The position numbers were made by a program, and so were the translations under genes. 35,436 bases of DNA. Origin: Paulinella micropora. Its lineage: Eukaryota; Cercozoa; Imbricatea; Euglyphida. Of the stretch, positions 25,049-33,782 are shown one piece after another. Location of the stretch: positions 103,077 through 138,512 of the forward strand of contig BJOX01000143.1 in assembly GCA_009731375.1 (NCBI GenBank), read 5' to 3'. Below the pieces are notes generated by a model. It searched no databases and was not told the DNA's origin. It worked only from the letters and a program-made list of their open reading frames with translations. Every line of letters begins with the position of its first letter. The first letter of the stretch is position 1.

Positions 25049-28000
25049 TGTCTCGGGACTCGTGAGCAGAGCAGTGCATACAAGCGGAAGCTCAGAGACC
25101 AGGACAAGTTGAAATTGATTCCTCAAGCATTCACATGCTTCGATGGTTTCTACACCCGAAAAGCTCCGTTGCAATATGCGAGATTAATAGATATGTTGGT
25201 AGGTCTGGCGGAGGACGACGAACCAGACACTGCCACATATGAAAAAACGGGAATGGACGATATATCAGAAGAAGAGTTGGGCTTGGAGGAGGACAGAGCA
25301 CCCCTCAAGCATCACAAGAGAATGTCAGAGGAGGAGTTTAAGGCGGCGATAGACGAGAAATTGGCAGGAGGAGCAGGTACGGAGAAGGAGAAAGAGGTTT
25401 TGAAAGAGAGATTGAAGGCGAACAAAATGATTTTTGACCCCCCTCAAGCGGGAGGTGTCAAGCCGGAAGACTTCACCGCGGTTATTTGTAAAATACCAGG
25501 TGCTGAGCCTTCCCCGGCGCCACGACGGGCAAATCTGAGTATACATGAAGCAAAGATCGCAGAAGAACAAGCACGGCAGTTACTCGATGAGGATTTCATT
25601 GAGAGATCGACATCTCCAATAGTTTCCCAACCGAGACTGGTGCCTAAACCGGGAGGAGAATGGCGCTTAACGGTTAACTATGCCCGCGTCAATAAAATTT
25701 TAGAGGAGGAACGAAATCCATTACCTACTCTTGAAGAAGGAAGGCGAGTATTGCGGAACGCCAAGCTATACTCAGTCATTGATCTGAAGAATGGCTTCTG
25801 GCAAATTCCACTGGATGAAAAGTCCAGATGGCTGACTGCATTTGTAGTAGGAATGGAGATATATCAGTGGAAAGTACTTCCGATGGGACTCAAACAGGCC
25901 CCGGGACTCTTTCAGAAAGCGATGCAAAGCATGCTGAGTAGCAAATATGATGACCAGACAGAGGGAGGTTTCATGAGGAGAAGAGGACAGAAGGCGGGAG
26001 AGTACGCATTTTGTTACATCGATGACATTATCGTGTACTCCAATACGATGGAAGAGCACATCGACCATCTAACAGACATTTTCAGGCGTATCAAACTATT
26101 TGGCCTGAAATGTAATTTGAAGAAATGTCAACTCGCAAAGACAAGCGTGACATATTTGGGGTACGAAATCTCTTACAATAGAGTCTCGATATCCAAAGAG
26201 AAGAGGGAGGAGATCATGAGCCGGCAGAGGCCGAAGAATCGCACAGAGCTGCACTCATTTCTTGCGATGGCGCAATATTACAGCCAGTTCATACCCAATT
26301 GGGGTGCAACTCGGGCTAAGTTGGAGAGAATGATCGACTTCGGTGATTTTGAGAAGTGGGATGATGAAGCCTTAGAAGCGTACAACACGCTCAAAGATCT
26401 CATCTACAAAGATCCGAAGGATGGCGGACTCGTGCTGATGATGCCCGACTTTTCGAAGCAATTCGTAGTCGACACAGACGCATCAAAGTTCGCGATCGGC
26501 GCAGTCTTACAACAGGAAGATGAGGAGAAAAAGTTGCGCCCGATCATGTTTATAAGTAGAAAGTTGTGCTCGGCGGAGCGAAACTATTGTACGAGACAGA
26601 GAGAGGCACTGGCGGTGGTCTGGGCCCTCAAACGGTTGAGAGAGTATTTATGGGGTGGACCTCAGTTTATAGTAAGGACTGATCACCAGAATTTACTATG
26701 GCTGATGAATCATGAACAGACTGGCCGTCTAGCGAGATGGCAGGCATTCTTGTCATGTTTCAATTTTACAATGGTCCATCTACCCGGCAAGCGAAATGTT
26801 GTCGCTGACAGCCTCTCCAGGCTAGAGTTTCACTCAGAAGTGGCAGCTCTCGTATCATCAGCAGAAATGGAGGATCTATCCCCAGACTGCACATACGAAG
26901 TGCATCATATCGAGTCGATGCAGATGGCGAGAGGGGTCCGATATAACCGATCGGGTCTACGTCATAGCCCGCAAGGTCCGGATCATGGGATATGTTGTAC
27001 AGCACATGTCCTCGAGGATGCTGAGTGGTCCTATGAAGCATATGAGAATATGAAGGCGGAGATAAAACAAGAAGAGATTAAGCAAGAAGCATATGCGGAA
27101 CCCCCGCAGGAGAACAAGGAGGAGTTAGACGAAAACCCTGAGAGGATAGGAGTGCAGCTAGAGGATGGGACTATCCACATAGCCTCACCCACTGCATGGA
27201 GACAGCAACAGGCTCTCGATCCGGAGTTCAAAGAGCTAATACAGCTATACAAGAACCCGAACGAGCTGAAAATGACGAAGGAGATTAAGGAGCAACAGAA
27301 GGAGATGGGGTGGAGAGACGGTCTCTTGTGGTACAAAGGCCAACACGGGCGCTATGCATCACAACCAGACAAATGGACTCTCTGGGTTCCTGAGAAACTC
27401 AGACACATCATTTTTGTCGCTGCTCATAACTGCCCACTACTGGCGCACCCGGGCCGACAAAGAACGCATATGTTCATTTCGAGACGATTCTGGTGGAAGA
27501 AGATGAAGGAGAATATTGATGAACAGGTCAATGCATGCATCCCATGCAAGACATCCAAAACACCATTGAAGGCGAATTTTGGCCTGATCGGGACTTTTCC
27601 TTTACACTTAGGAATGTTCGAGTTCTTACACACTGATCATGTAGGACCTTTCCCGGTCACGACGGAAGGTTACAGATACCTTCTAACGGCCATAGACAGA
27701 GCCACCAACTATGTATGGGTGGTCCCAGTCAAAGACGTTACGGGCGAAACAACAGCCAAGGCGTTGATTGACAGGATCATCTCACAGATTGGGGTGCCGA
27801 GAAAAATATGCTCAGATCGAGGCTCTGACTTTAATAATGAAGTCATCGACAAGCTATCTGCATATTACGGCATGAAATGGCAATATGTCACCGCCTATAA
27901 CCCCAGAGCGAACGGCAAGATAGAGCGGGTGCATAGACCCCTCAAGGCCGCGCTGAAGATGTATTGTATGAAGAAGGAGAACCAAAAGGCATGGGTGGAG

Positions 28001-29350
28001 GCAGCATCCTCGTTTGCCTTTGCTATGAATTGCCTACCCTCTACAGCGTTAGGTGGTTCAAAAGGTTCCGTCTCGCCATACCAATTGGTATATGGGCGTG
28101 AGCCCGCCATCCCAGCCTCACTGCTGCACCCAAAAGATTCATGGGCAGATCAGGATGAGCTGTTTGGGGTGAGACTTCGGGCGAAGATGGAGGCGGAGCA
28201 AATAGTACAGGCGCATAGGGAGGCGGAGCGCAGGAAGACTGATGCTGAAGGTGTCAGGCAGGCACACCTGGATCAAGTCAGATTTCAGGTCGGGGATATT
28301 GTACTACTGTATCATCCTCAGGTTCCTCAGGGAGTCAGCTCGAAGCTGTTCATCCACTGGAAAGGACCATACCAGATCATGGAACAGATGGGGCCTTTGA
28401 ATTATAAAATCAGGGGCAGAGGGAAAGTTCAAATAGTCAATGTACGAAGGCTGATTAAGTATGATCCCTTCCTACTTGAAGATGAGTCCGTTGATCAAGC
28501 ACTCAAACGGATGGAGGCTGACTTTAAAGAGGTCCCACCAATCCGTCAGGAGGATATCTCGGAACGGGATGCCTACAGGGCACCAATTGCGGAGAAGGAG
28601 GAGGCTGAGCTGGAGAACAAGCGGGCCACCGACCGCAAAAGTGCGGCGGGGACTCAGACCCGCAAAAGGGTGGAGTCGAACGTGCCGGAAGGAAAGTTCA
28701 CGGAGGCGCAAATAAGGAGAGCGCAAAATGACCTTATCTACGACCGACCGAGAAAGGCGATAAGGACGGCACGTTCGCAAGGAGTCCATCAAGAGGGGAG
28801 CGATGACGGAGATCAAGACCCTCGCGCGGGCAATGACACTCTCGTTCACCCCAGTTGGAAAGAAGGAGATGCGATTGGACATATTTCATGGGCCAAAGAC
28901 GCTTTTTACTTGGTGAGGCCTGCGGCTCAACACGTAGCCGATGACACGCTCTCAGATTTATATCTCATGAGAGTCATGGCAGTACCTCACAAACGCCATA
29001 CGCGATCGAATCGAATTTCGACTGCGGCACAAATAATACAACCAGTCTTACATTTCTGGAGGAGTCTGGATCCAGTGGAAGATCCTAAAGTAAGACAATA
29101 CCTTCCAGTATATAAAGACGCCAAGAAACTTGAGACATGGGATGATACCATATCTCCCACAGATAAAGATCATACCGCGTGGACCATACAAGCACTACCA
29201 CGAGGGGTGCTGGACATTCCTTTTGACTTGGCACAAGGCGCAATCCCTCACAAAATTTGGGACGTCCTCGAACAGTCTACCTTAGACTTAACTTTGGTTG
29301 GAGGTCCTCCACCAGGTAAAGGAGTCCGCGCGCGTAAACGGCGTCTATAG
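25049..29350 (+). CDS. pol: Ty3/Gypsy Pol: reverse transcriptase, RNase H, integrase, long C-terminal extension
   Basis: This frame of about 1430 codons is intact. Reverse transcriptase spans about residues 180-360, with YIDD at 324-327 (26015-26026). RNase H follows at about 470-600 (VDTDASKFAIGAVL; REALAVVWAL; TDHQNLLW). Integrase has a zinc-binding H2C2 region near 800-845 (HPGRQR ... CIPCK) and a catalytic core with D in HTDHVGP, D in CSDRGSDF and E in NGKIERVH (about 860-960). A GPY/F-like module follows (HWKGPYQI). Some 300 residues come after it, charged, without a recognisable chromodomain. RT-RNH-IN order and sequence character identify Ty3/Gypsy (Metaviridae). No start codon is expected: in copy 2 this is part of a longer pro-pol frame. 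The preceding GTG at 25046 belongs to flanking sequence. Confidence 0.92.
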   Translation, partial: CLGTREQSSAYKRKLRDQDKLKLIPQAFTCFDGFYTRKAPLQYARLIDMLVGLAEDDEPDTATYEKTGMDDISEEELGLEEDRAPLKHHKRMSEEEFKAAIDEKLAGGAGTEKEKEVLKERLKANKMIFDPPQAGGVKPEDFTAVICKIPGAEPSPAPRRANLSIHEAKIAEEQARQLLDEDFIERSTSPIVSQPRLVPKPGGEWRLTVNYARVNKILEEERNPLPTLEEGRRVLRNAKLYSVIDLKNGFWQIPLDEKSRWLTAFVVGMEIYQWKVLPMGLKQAPGLFQKAMQSMLSSKYDDQTEGGFMRRRGQKAGEYAFCYIDDIIVYSNTMEEHIDHLTDIFRRIKLFGLKCNLKKCQLAKTSVTYLGYEISYNRVSISKEKREEIMSRQRPKNRTELHSFLAMAQYYSQFIPNWGATRAKLERMIDFGDFEKWDDEALEAYNTLKDLIYKDPKDGGLVLMMPDFSKQFVVDTDASKFAIGAVLQQEDEEKKLRPIMFISRKLCSAERNYCTRQREALAVVWALKRLREYLWGGPQFIVRTDHQNLLWLMNHEQTGRLARWQAFLSCFNFTMVHLPGKRNVVADSLSRLEFHSEVAALVSSAEMEDLSPDCTYEVHHIESMQMARGVRYNRSGLRHSPQGPDHGICCTAHVLEDAEWSYEAYENMKAEIKQEEIKQEAYAEPPQENKEELDENPERIGVQLEDGTIHIASPTAWRQQQALDPEFKELIQLYKNPNELKMTKEIKEQQKEMGWRDGLLWYKGQHGRYASQPDKWTLWVPEKLRHIIFVAAHNCPLLAHPGRQRTHMFISRRFWWKKMKENIDEQVNACIPCKTSKTPLKANFGLIGTFPLHLGMFEFLHTDHVGPFPVTTEGYRYLLTAIDRATNYVWVVPVKDVTGETTAKALIDRIISQIGVPRKICSDRGSDFNNEVIDKLSAYYGMKWQYVTAYNPRANGKIERVHRPLKAALKMYCMKKENQKAWVEAASSFAFAMNCLPSTALGGSKGSVSPYQLVYGREPAIPASLLHPKDSWADQDELFGVRLRAKMEAEQIVQAHREAERRKTDAEGVRQAHLDQVRFQVGDIVLLYHPQVPQGVSSKLFIHWKGPYQIMEQMGPLNYKIRGRGKVQIVNVRRLIKYDPFLLEDESVDQALKRMEADFKEVPPIRQEDISERDAYRAPIAEKEEAELENKRATDRKSAAGTQTRKRVESNVPEGKFTEAQIRRAQNDLIYDRPRKAIRTARSQGVHQEGSDDGDQDPRAGNDTLVHPSWKEGDAIGHISWAKDAFYLVRPAAQHVADDTLSDLYLMRVMAVPHKRHTRSNRISTAAQIIQPVLHFWRSLDPVEDPKVRQYLPVYKDAKKLETWDDTISPTDKDHTAWTIQALPRGVLDIPFDLAQGAIPHKIWDVLEQSTLDLTLVGGPPPGKGVRARKRRL

Positions 29351-30172
29351 TAAGTATTTTTTTTCTCTAGAAGTATTGTGGACCTGATCGATTGCGAACA
29401 TAGCATTGATCCAATATCGTCCCGACAACCTTACTTAGATATTAAAGCTACTACAGCATTCATTCTTCTAGAGATTAACAAGACACAGCTGACAAAAAAT
29501 AGGCATTCTATTCTCTTGCTTCGGCAGAGACAGACGAGACGGCCACGAAACAGCACCGTTACGGGATCGCTATTTGAGTGAGCGATGGTGTTTCCTGGAT
29601 ACGACCCGCATTAGTACCAGAATGATGATCTCATTAAAGACTCTACAGTCTAATCAAGAACTGATATATTTTAATAACATGAACTGCTACACCGGATTCC
29701 ATCGATCTCTACTTGTATCGGCATATCGCAAGGTTAGGGCGCACTCAACCCAACTTCGGATATAGTCGTCAGACTTGATCACCTGACACTATATTAAATG
29801 ATACCGATTTATACAAGGGTATGTCTTCACAAAAAGTAAATGTATTTATGGAAACCGACGACCGGTTATTACATATATATGGAAATGGCGACATTACATT
29901 ATTACTCAACCATAAAACATTATACTTGGACATACTGCACAAATATCTTATCGACAGAAGAAAGAGGAAGATTTTAATATAGATACTGAATGTGCTAGAG
30001 TATATATACGATTGGTACCGGGGCAAGTATCATTGTTGTTTTATAACGGCTAATTCGTGGGTTGATGTATCTTCATACATAACTCTAAACGAATCTTAGT
30101 CAGAAAAGAAATCAGTTCAAAGCGTATTATGTCGGAAACGAAGTTCCGCCATAAAAAACTGGGAGGGGGTAC
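29351..30172 (+). other. Non-coding 3' internal region of the retroelement with polypurine tract
   Basis: Only short open frames occur between the end of pol and the LTR. No env-like frame is visible. The purine-rich GGGAGGGGG just before 30173 is the expected primer site for plus-strand synthesis. An inverted pair CGGAAAC...GTTCCG is at about 30132-30147. Confidence 0.65.
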
Positions 30173-30557
30173 TGTGGACATCACCCCCCGAATTATCCGG
30201 TAAAAAACTTATTTATAGATTTCGTCTGGCCGGACACGTCTGAAATGCCAATTTGATCCTGGTCTTTTGGCGGCTTTTTGTCTTTGCGTCACTGAGCTAA
30301 TATAACGAGACATAATTCTCTTTTTTGAGGACTGTGTTTGGTTATATTACCGACTTACTCTTCCATTGAGCTATCGTTGGGGATAGTACATTTGGAGTCC
30401 ATAGCTAAAGGCTGATTTCTTTTCTGATCTGTCGTACAGACATCAGATAAGCACAAATTTATTTTTCGCTGATCTGTCGCACAGACATCAGACGAAAACA
30501 AACACTCCTACTCATCCATAAACAAAAAACTTACAAACAAGCAATCAATTTGTCACA
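30173..30557 (+). repeat. Long terminal repeat (385 bases), shared between the two copies
   Basis: It begins TGTGGACA directly after the polypurine tract and ends TGTCACA, giving imperfect inverted TG...CA ends. Three bases later TGGCATAACC (from 30561) is a candidate tRNA primer-binding site. Inside, a near-palindrome of 24 bases (CTGATCTGTCGYACAGACATCAGA) occurs twice, at 30424-30447 and 30469-30492. Boundaries are inferred because no second LTR is in the window for comparison. Confidence 0.7.
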
Positions 30558-30845
30558 AGCTGGCATAACCTTTAGCCCTTGTGCACATTTGGCTTCTGTG
30601 TGCTCTTCTACAAGACACCATACCACACCTACTCCACTCCCTCTTGCTGCTTGCATAAAGCCAAGTAGGACAAGTGCGAAACAAACATCAAACAAACACA
30701 CAGACAGAGGAGAAACGAGCAAAACACTCCCACTCTCTGTTCTGAACCATTTTCCTTGCATTTTCTCTGCAGAAACCAGAGGAGATTACACATCTCTCAC
30801 ACAAGAGCAAGACAAATATCGAAGCACTGTCCGACGACAGACTGA

Positions 30846-31699
30846 NNNNNNNNNNNNNNNNNNNNNNNNNNNNNNNNNNNNNNNNNNNNNNNNNNNNNNN
30901 NNNNNNNNNNNNNNNNNNNNNNNNNNNNNNNNNNNNNNNNNNNNNNNNNNNNNNNNNNNNNNNNNNNNNNNNNNNNNNNNNNNNNNNNNNNNNNNNNNNN
31001 NNNNNNNNNNNNNNNNNNNNNNNNNNNNNNNNNNNNNNNNNNNNNNNNNNNNNNNNNNNNNNNNNNNNNNNNNNNNNNNNNNNNNNNNNNNNNNNNNNNN
31101 NNNNNNNNNNNNNNNNNNNNNNNNNNNNNNNNNNNNNNNNNNNNNNNNNNNNNNNNNNNNNNNNNNNNNNNNNNNNNNNNNNNNNNNNNNNNNNNNNNNN
31201 NNNNNNNNNNNNNNNNNNNNNNNNNNNNNNNNNNNNNNNNNNNNNNNNNNNNNNNNNNNNNNNNNNNNNNNNNNNNNNNNNNNNNNNNNNNNNNNNNNNN
31301 NNNNNNNNNNNNNNNNNNNNNNNNNNNNNNNNNNNNNNNNNNNNNNNNNNNNNNNNNNNNNNNNNNNNNNNNNNNNNNNNNNNNNNNNNNNNNNNNNNNN
31401 NNNNNNNNNNNNNNNNNNNNNNNNNNNNNNNNNNNNNNNNNNNNNNNNNNNNNNNNNNNNNNNNNNNNNNNNNNNNNNNNNNNNNNNNNNNNNNNNNNNN
31501 NNNNNNNNNNNNNNNNNNNNNNNNNNNNNNNNNNNNNNNNNNNNNNNNNNNNNNNNNNNNNNNNNNNNNNNNNNNNNNNNNNNNNNNNNNNNNNNNNNNN
31601 NNNNNNNNNNNNNNNNNNNNNNNNNNNNNNNNNNNNNNNNNNNNNNNNNNNNNNNNNNNNNNNNNNNNNNNNNNNNNNNNNNNNNNNNNNNNNNNNNNN
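30846..31699. other. 854-N assembly gap over the leader and gag start
   Basis: All bases are N. The start codon and N-terminal part of gag probably lie in it. Any frame read through these Ns is meaningless. Confidence 0.95.
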
Positions 31700-33778
31700 A
31701 TGAACGCACAAACATACAGTGGAAAAATAAACGCACAATTGCAGCATGGCTGTCTGTCTGTGGTGTCCCCACTGATATCAAGAATCTAGAAAGAAAGTTC
31801 GAAGGTAGAAACCAAAGTGGCATTGAGTTTGCCCTTGAGGCTTTTGTAACTGCCTTCACACGGGCTTACAACGAAATGTACAAAGCACTGAAAGACAACA
31901 CAAGGCAACATCCTGTTTACGAGGAGGTTGACCAGTCTTGTCAGGTGCTTGAACGCCTCACACAACTCCATAAGGGCCTCTTTGAGGGGAAGGAGCAAAA
32001 ACCAACATGGAAACAATGGGCCCACACGAAGAATCACACTCTCATTAAAGGCCCTCTCACAACAATCCCAAATAATAACAGAGCTGATAAGTCTTCCATG
32101 AGAGAAAAGGCACACTTCCTCTCTAGTGCCACAGGGCTTGCACAGTTCGTGACTCATCTAGCACGACAGGTGAAAGAAGAACAGACGAGACAGAAAGAGG
32201 AGAAGGAGCAGAAGGAGAAGATAGCTGTGGCAATGGCAGTAGCACGGGTGGCTCCACAGCCAACGGCTCCACCTACCACATCTAACCCAGCTCCCAAGAA
32301 AGCAGGAGGAGGACCCACAGGAGGAGGACCCCAAGGGGGAGGAACAGTAATTAACTTGACTGACTCCCAGAAGAAAAAGCAGGCGCTGCAGGCAGCCCTA
32401 GCTAAAATCAAAATTGGGGGAGGGGGCCTTAAGCTCTATGCTATCACTGCCAATGAGGCTGACACAGAGAAGACCCTCATGACTAAGTTCAATGAGATGG
32501 ACAGATGCTTCCAGCAAAACCAGTGTGAGGTGGAGCAGGAGTATGAAGTCCTAGAACATCTCTGTGATCGATCCCTCCTTGGAGCTGGTTTTGATCGTAT
32601 AACTTACGAGAAGTACAGAGGAGAGGAGGAGCTAGCAAGGAAAGGTGGACATGCAGAGATGAGTTGTACTCTGGCCATTGCTGCCCTCATTCGATACTTT
32701 AAGGCAAGTGGATACCAACACTTGTGCACTGGCACATTGATTGGGTTTGAAATTTTCGACTTAGTATCGGAGCAGTTGCAGTCTGTCACTCAGCTTGCAT
32801 CTGTCTTAACAAATGTGGGCACCCAGTACACTCTCTTTTATAACCACAAAGCCATACTCCTATATTTCCTCAGTGCTTTGCACGTCTACAACAAAAATAA
32901 GCTCACACTGCTCATGCAAGACTGCAAAACCTTCGACAAGGTAAAGCACTTGAACTTTTTGGAGATGAGCGTCTTTGAGGCCACGACTAAGGCCGTGAGC
33001 CCAAAAATGTTGTGGACCGAAGTAATGACCGCTTGTCAGAGGCTCGACAGCCAGACAGCATCCTTGATCGGTTCTGCATCGGCTTCTGCTCAACCGCAAG
33101 CCGCACATACGCAACGATCTCTAGGAAAGCGACCAAGAGAGAACAGTCGTGAAGCTAACACACCTTGTATTCGTTGGTGGGCACGGGCACAATGCTTCAA
33201 ACACACAAATAAGAAATGCCCGTACAACCACGATGTCGAGGACACCCGCATCCGAAACACACTCCTCAAGAACGTACGGTCGGACGAAACCAACACCGTC
33301 GCCATTCTGCGCCGACTGCGCAATGATCAGGGGTGGAAATTACAGGATGTCGCGGACCATGACCACGAACTAGCTGACGCGATCAATTCTCTTTTCGCTA
33401 AAGATGATCAGAAGACGGCAGCCATAGAAGCTGCAAGTAGAGGAAGAGGTGGAACACGAGGAAGAGGAGGAGGGAGAGGAATCGATCGAGGAGGAGGAGC
33501 CCCTTTCGCACGAGGCACATACACTCGCGGGGGGGGGGGAGAGAGGATTTGTAAGAAGAGGAGGAGGAAGAGGTGTATTTCAAGGTAGAGGACGAGGAAG
33601 ATGGGTTGGCCGAGGCGGATACGGCAGCGCAGAGCGCCCGTACCACAGAGATGAGGGCTGGGCAGACGGCTCGAGCTCAAGCTCGAGTTCCTCAGCACCA
33701 CAGGCCTATGCGACATCAGGCGCAACCACTACCGACACTGATGCCGACTCAGGTAACAGATTTGAGGTAGTCCAATGA
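31700..33778 (+). CDS. gag: Gag, partial at the N-terminus, with CCCH-like zinc finger and RGG tail; one frameshift
   Basis: Coding sequence emerges from the gap at 31700. An early helical part (GRNQSGIEFALEAFVTAF) and a K/E-rich helix are followed by a proline/glycine linker (32,270-32,345) and a helical region with GHAEMSCTLA. Next comes a cysteine/histidine motif (33,160-33,235: CIRWWARAQCF ... KKCPYNHD), a CCCH-like zinc finger expected to bind RNA. The tail is rich in RGG/RG repeats, another RNA-binding signature, and ends with a serine run. In the tail a run of nine G (33,531-33,539) changes the frame; in the other frame the RGG tail continues to a TGA at 33776-33778. The location before protease/RT supports Gag. 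Confidence 0.8.
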
Positions 33779-33782
33779 CTAG
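33776..33782 (+). promoter_or_regulatory. Candidate stop-codon readthrough site TGACTAG between gag and pro-pol
   Basis: The gag stop TGA is followed by CTAG, and the same frame continues without any methionine for over 140 codons into the protease region. UGA CUAG is the established context for efficient readthrough in animal genes and some viruses. Confidence 0.65.

Larger units (their letters stand above)
25049..30557 (+). mobile_element. Ty3/Gypsy LTR retrotransposon, copy 1, 5'-truncated in pol
   Basis: Starting at 25049 the sequence equals the inside of pol as found at 35254 in copy 2, and runs through an intact pol frame, an 820-base non-coding 3' part, a polypurine tract (AACTGGGAGGGGGTAC just before 30173) and an LTR. 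The 5' LTR, gag and protease of this copy are missing. Base composition is clearly lower in GC than the sequence to its left. Confidence 0.9.

Noticed and set aside
25049-25107. An extended N-terminus for the five-finger protein
   Set aside because: The extra residues are the reverse strand of retroelement pol and cannot belong to the original gene.
30550-33588. A single 1012-residue ORF from 30550
   Set aside because: It starts at a TTG inside the LTR end and runs through 854 Ns, so continuity is not real; only the part from 31700 is supported as gag.
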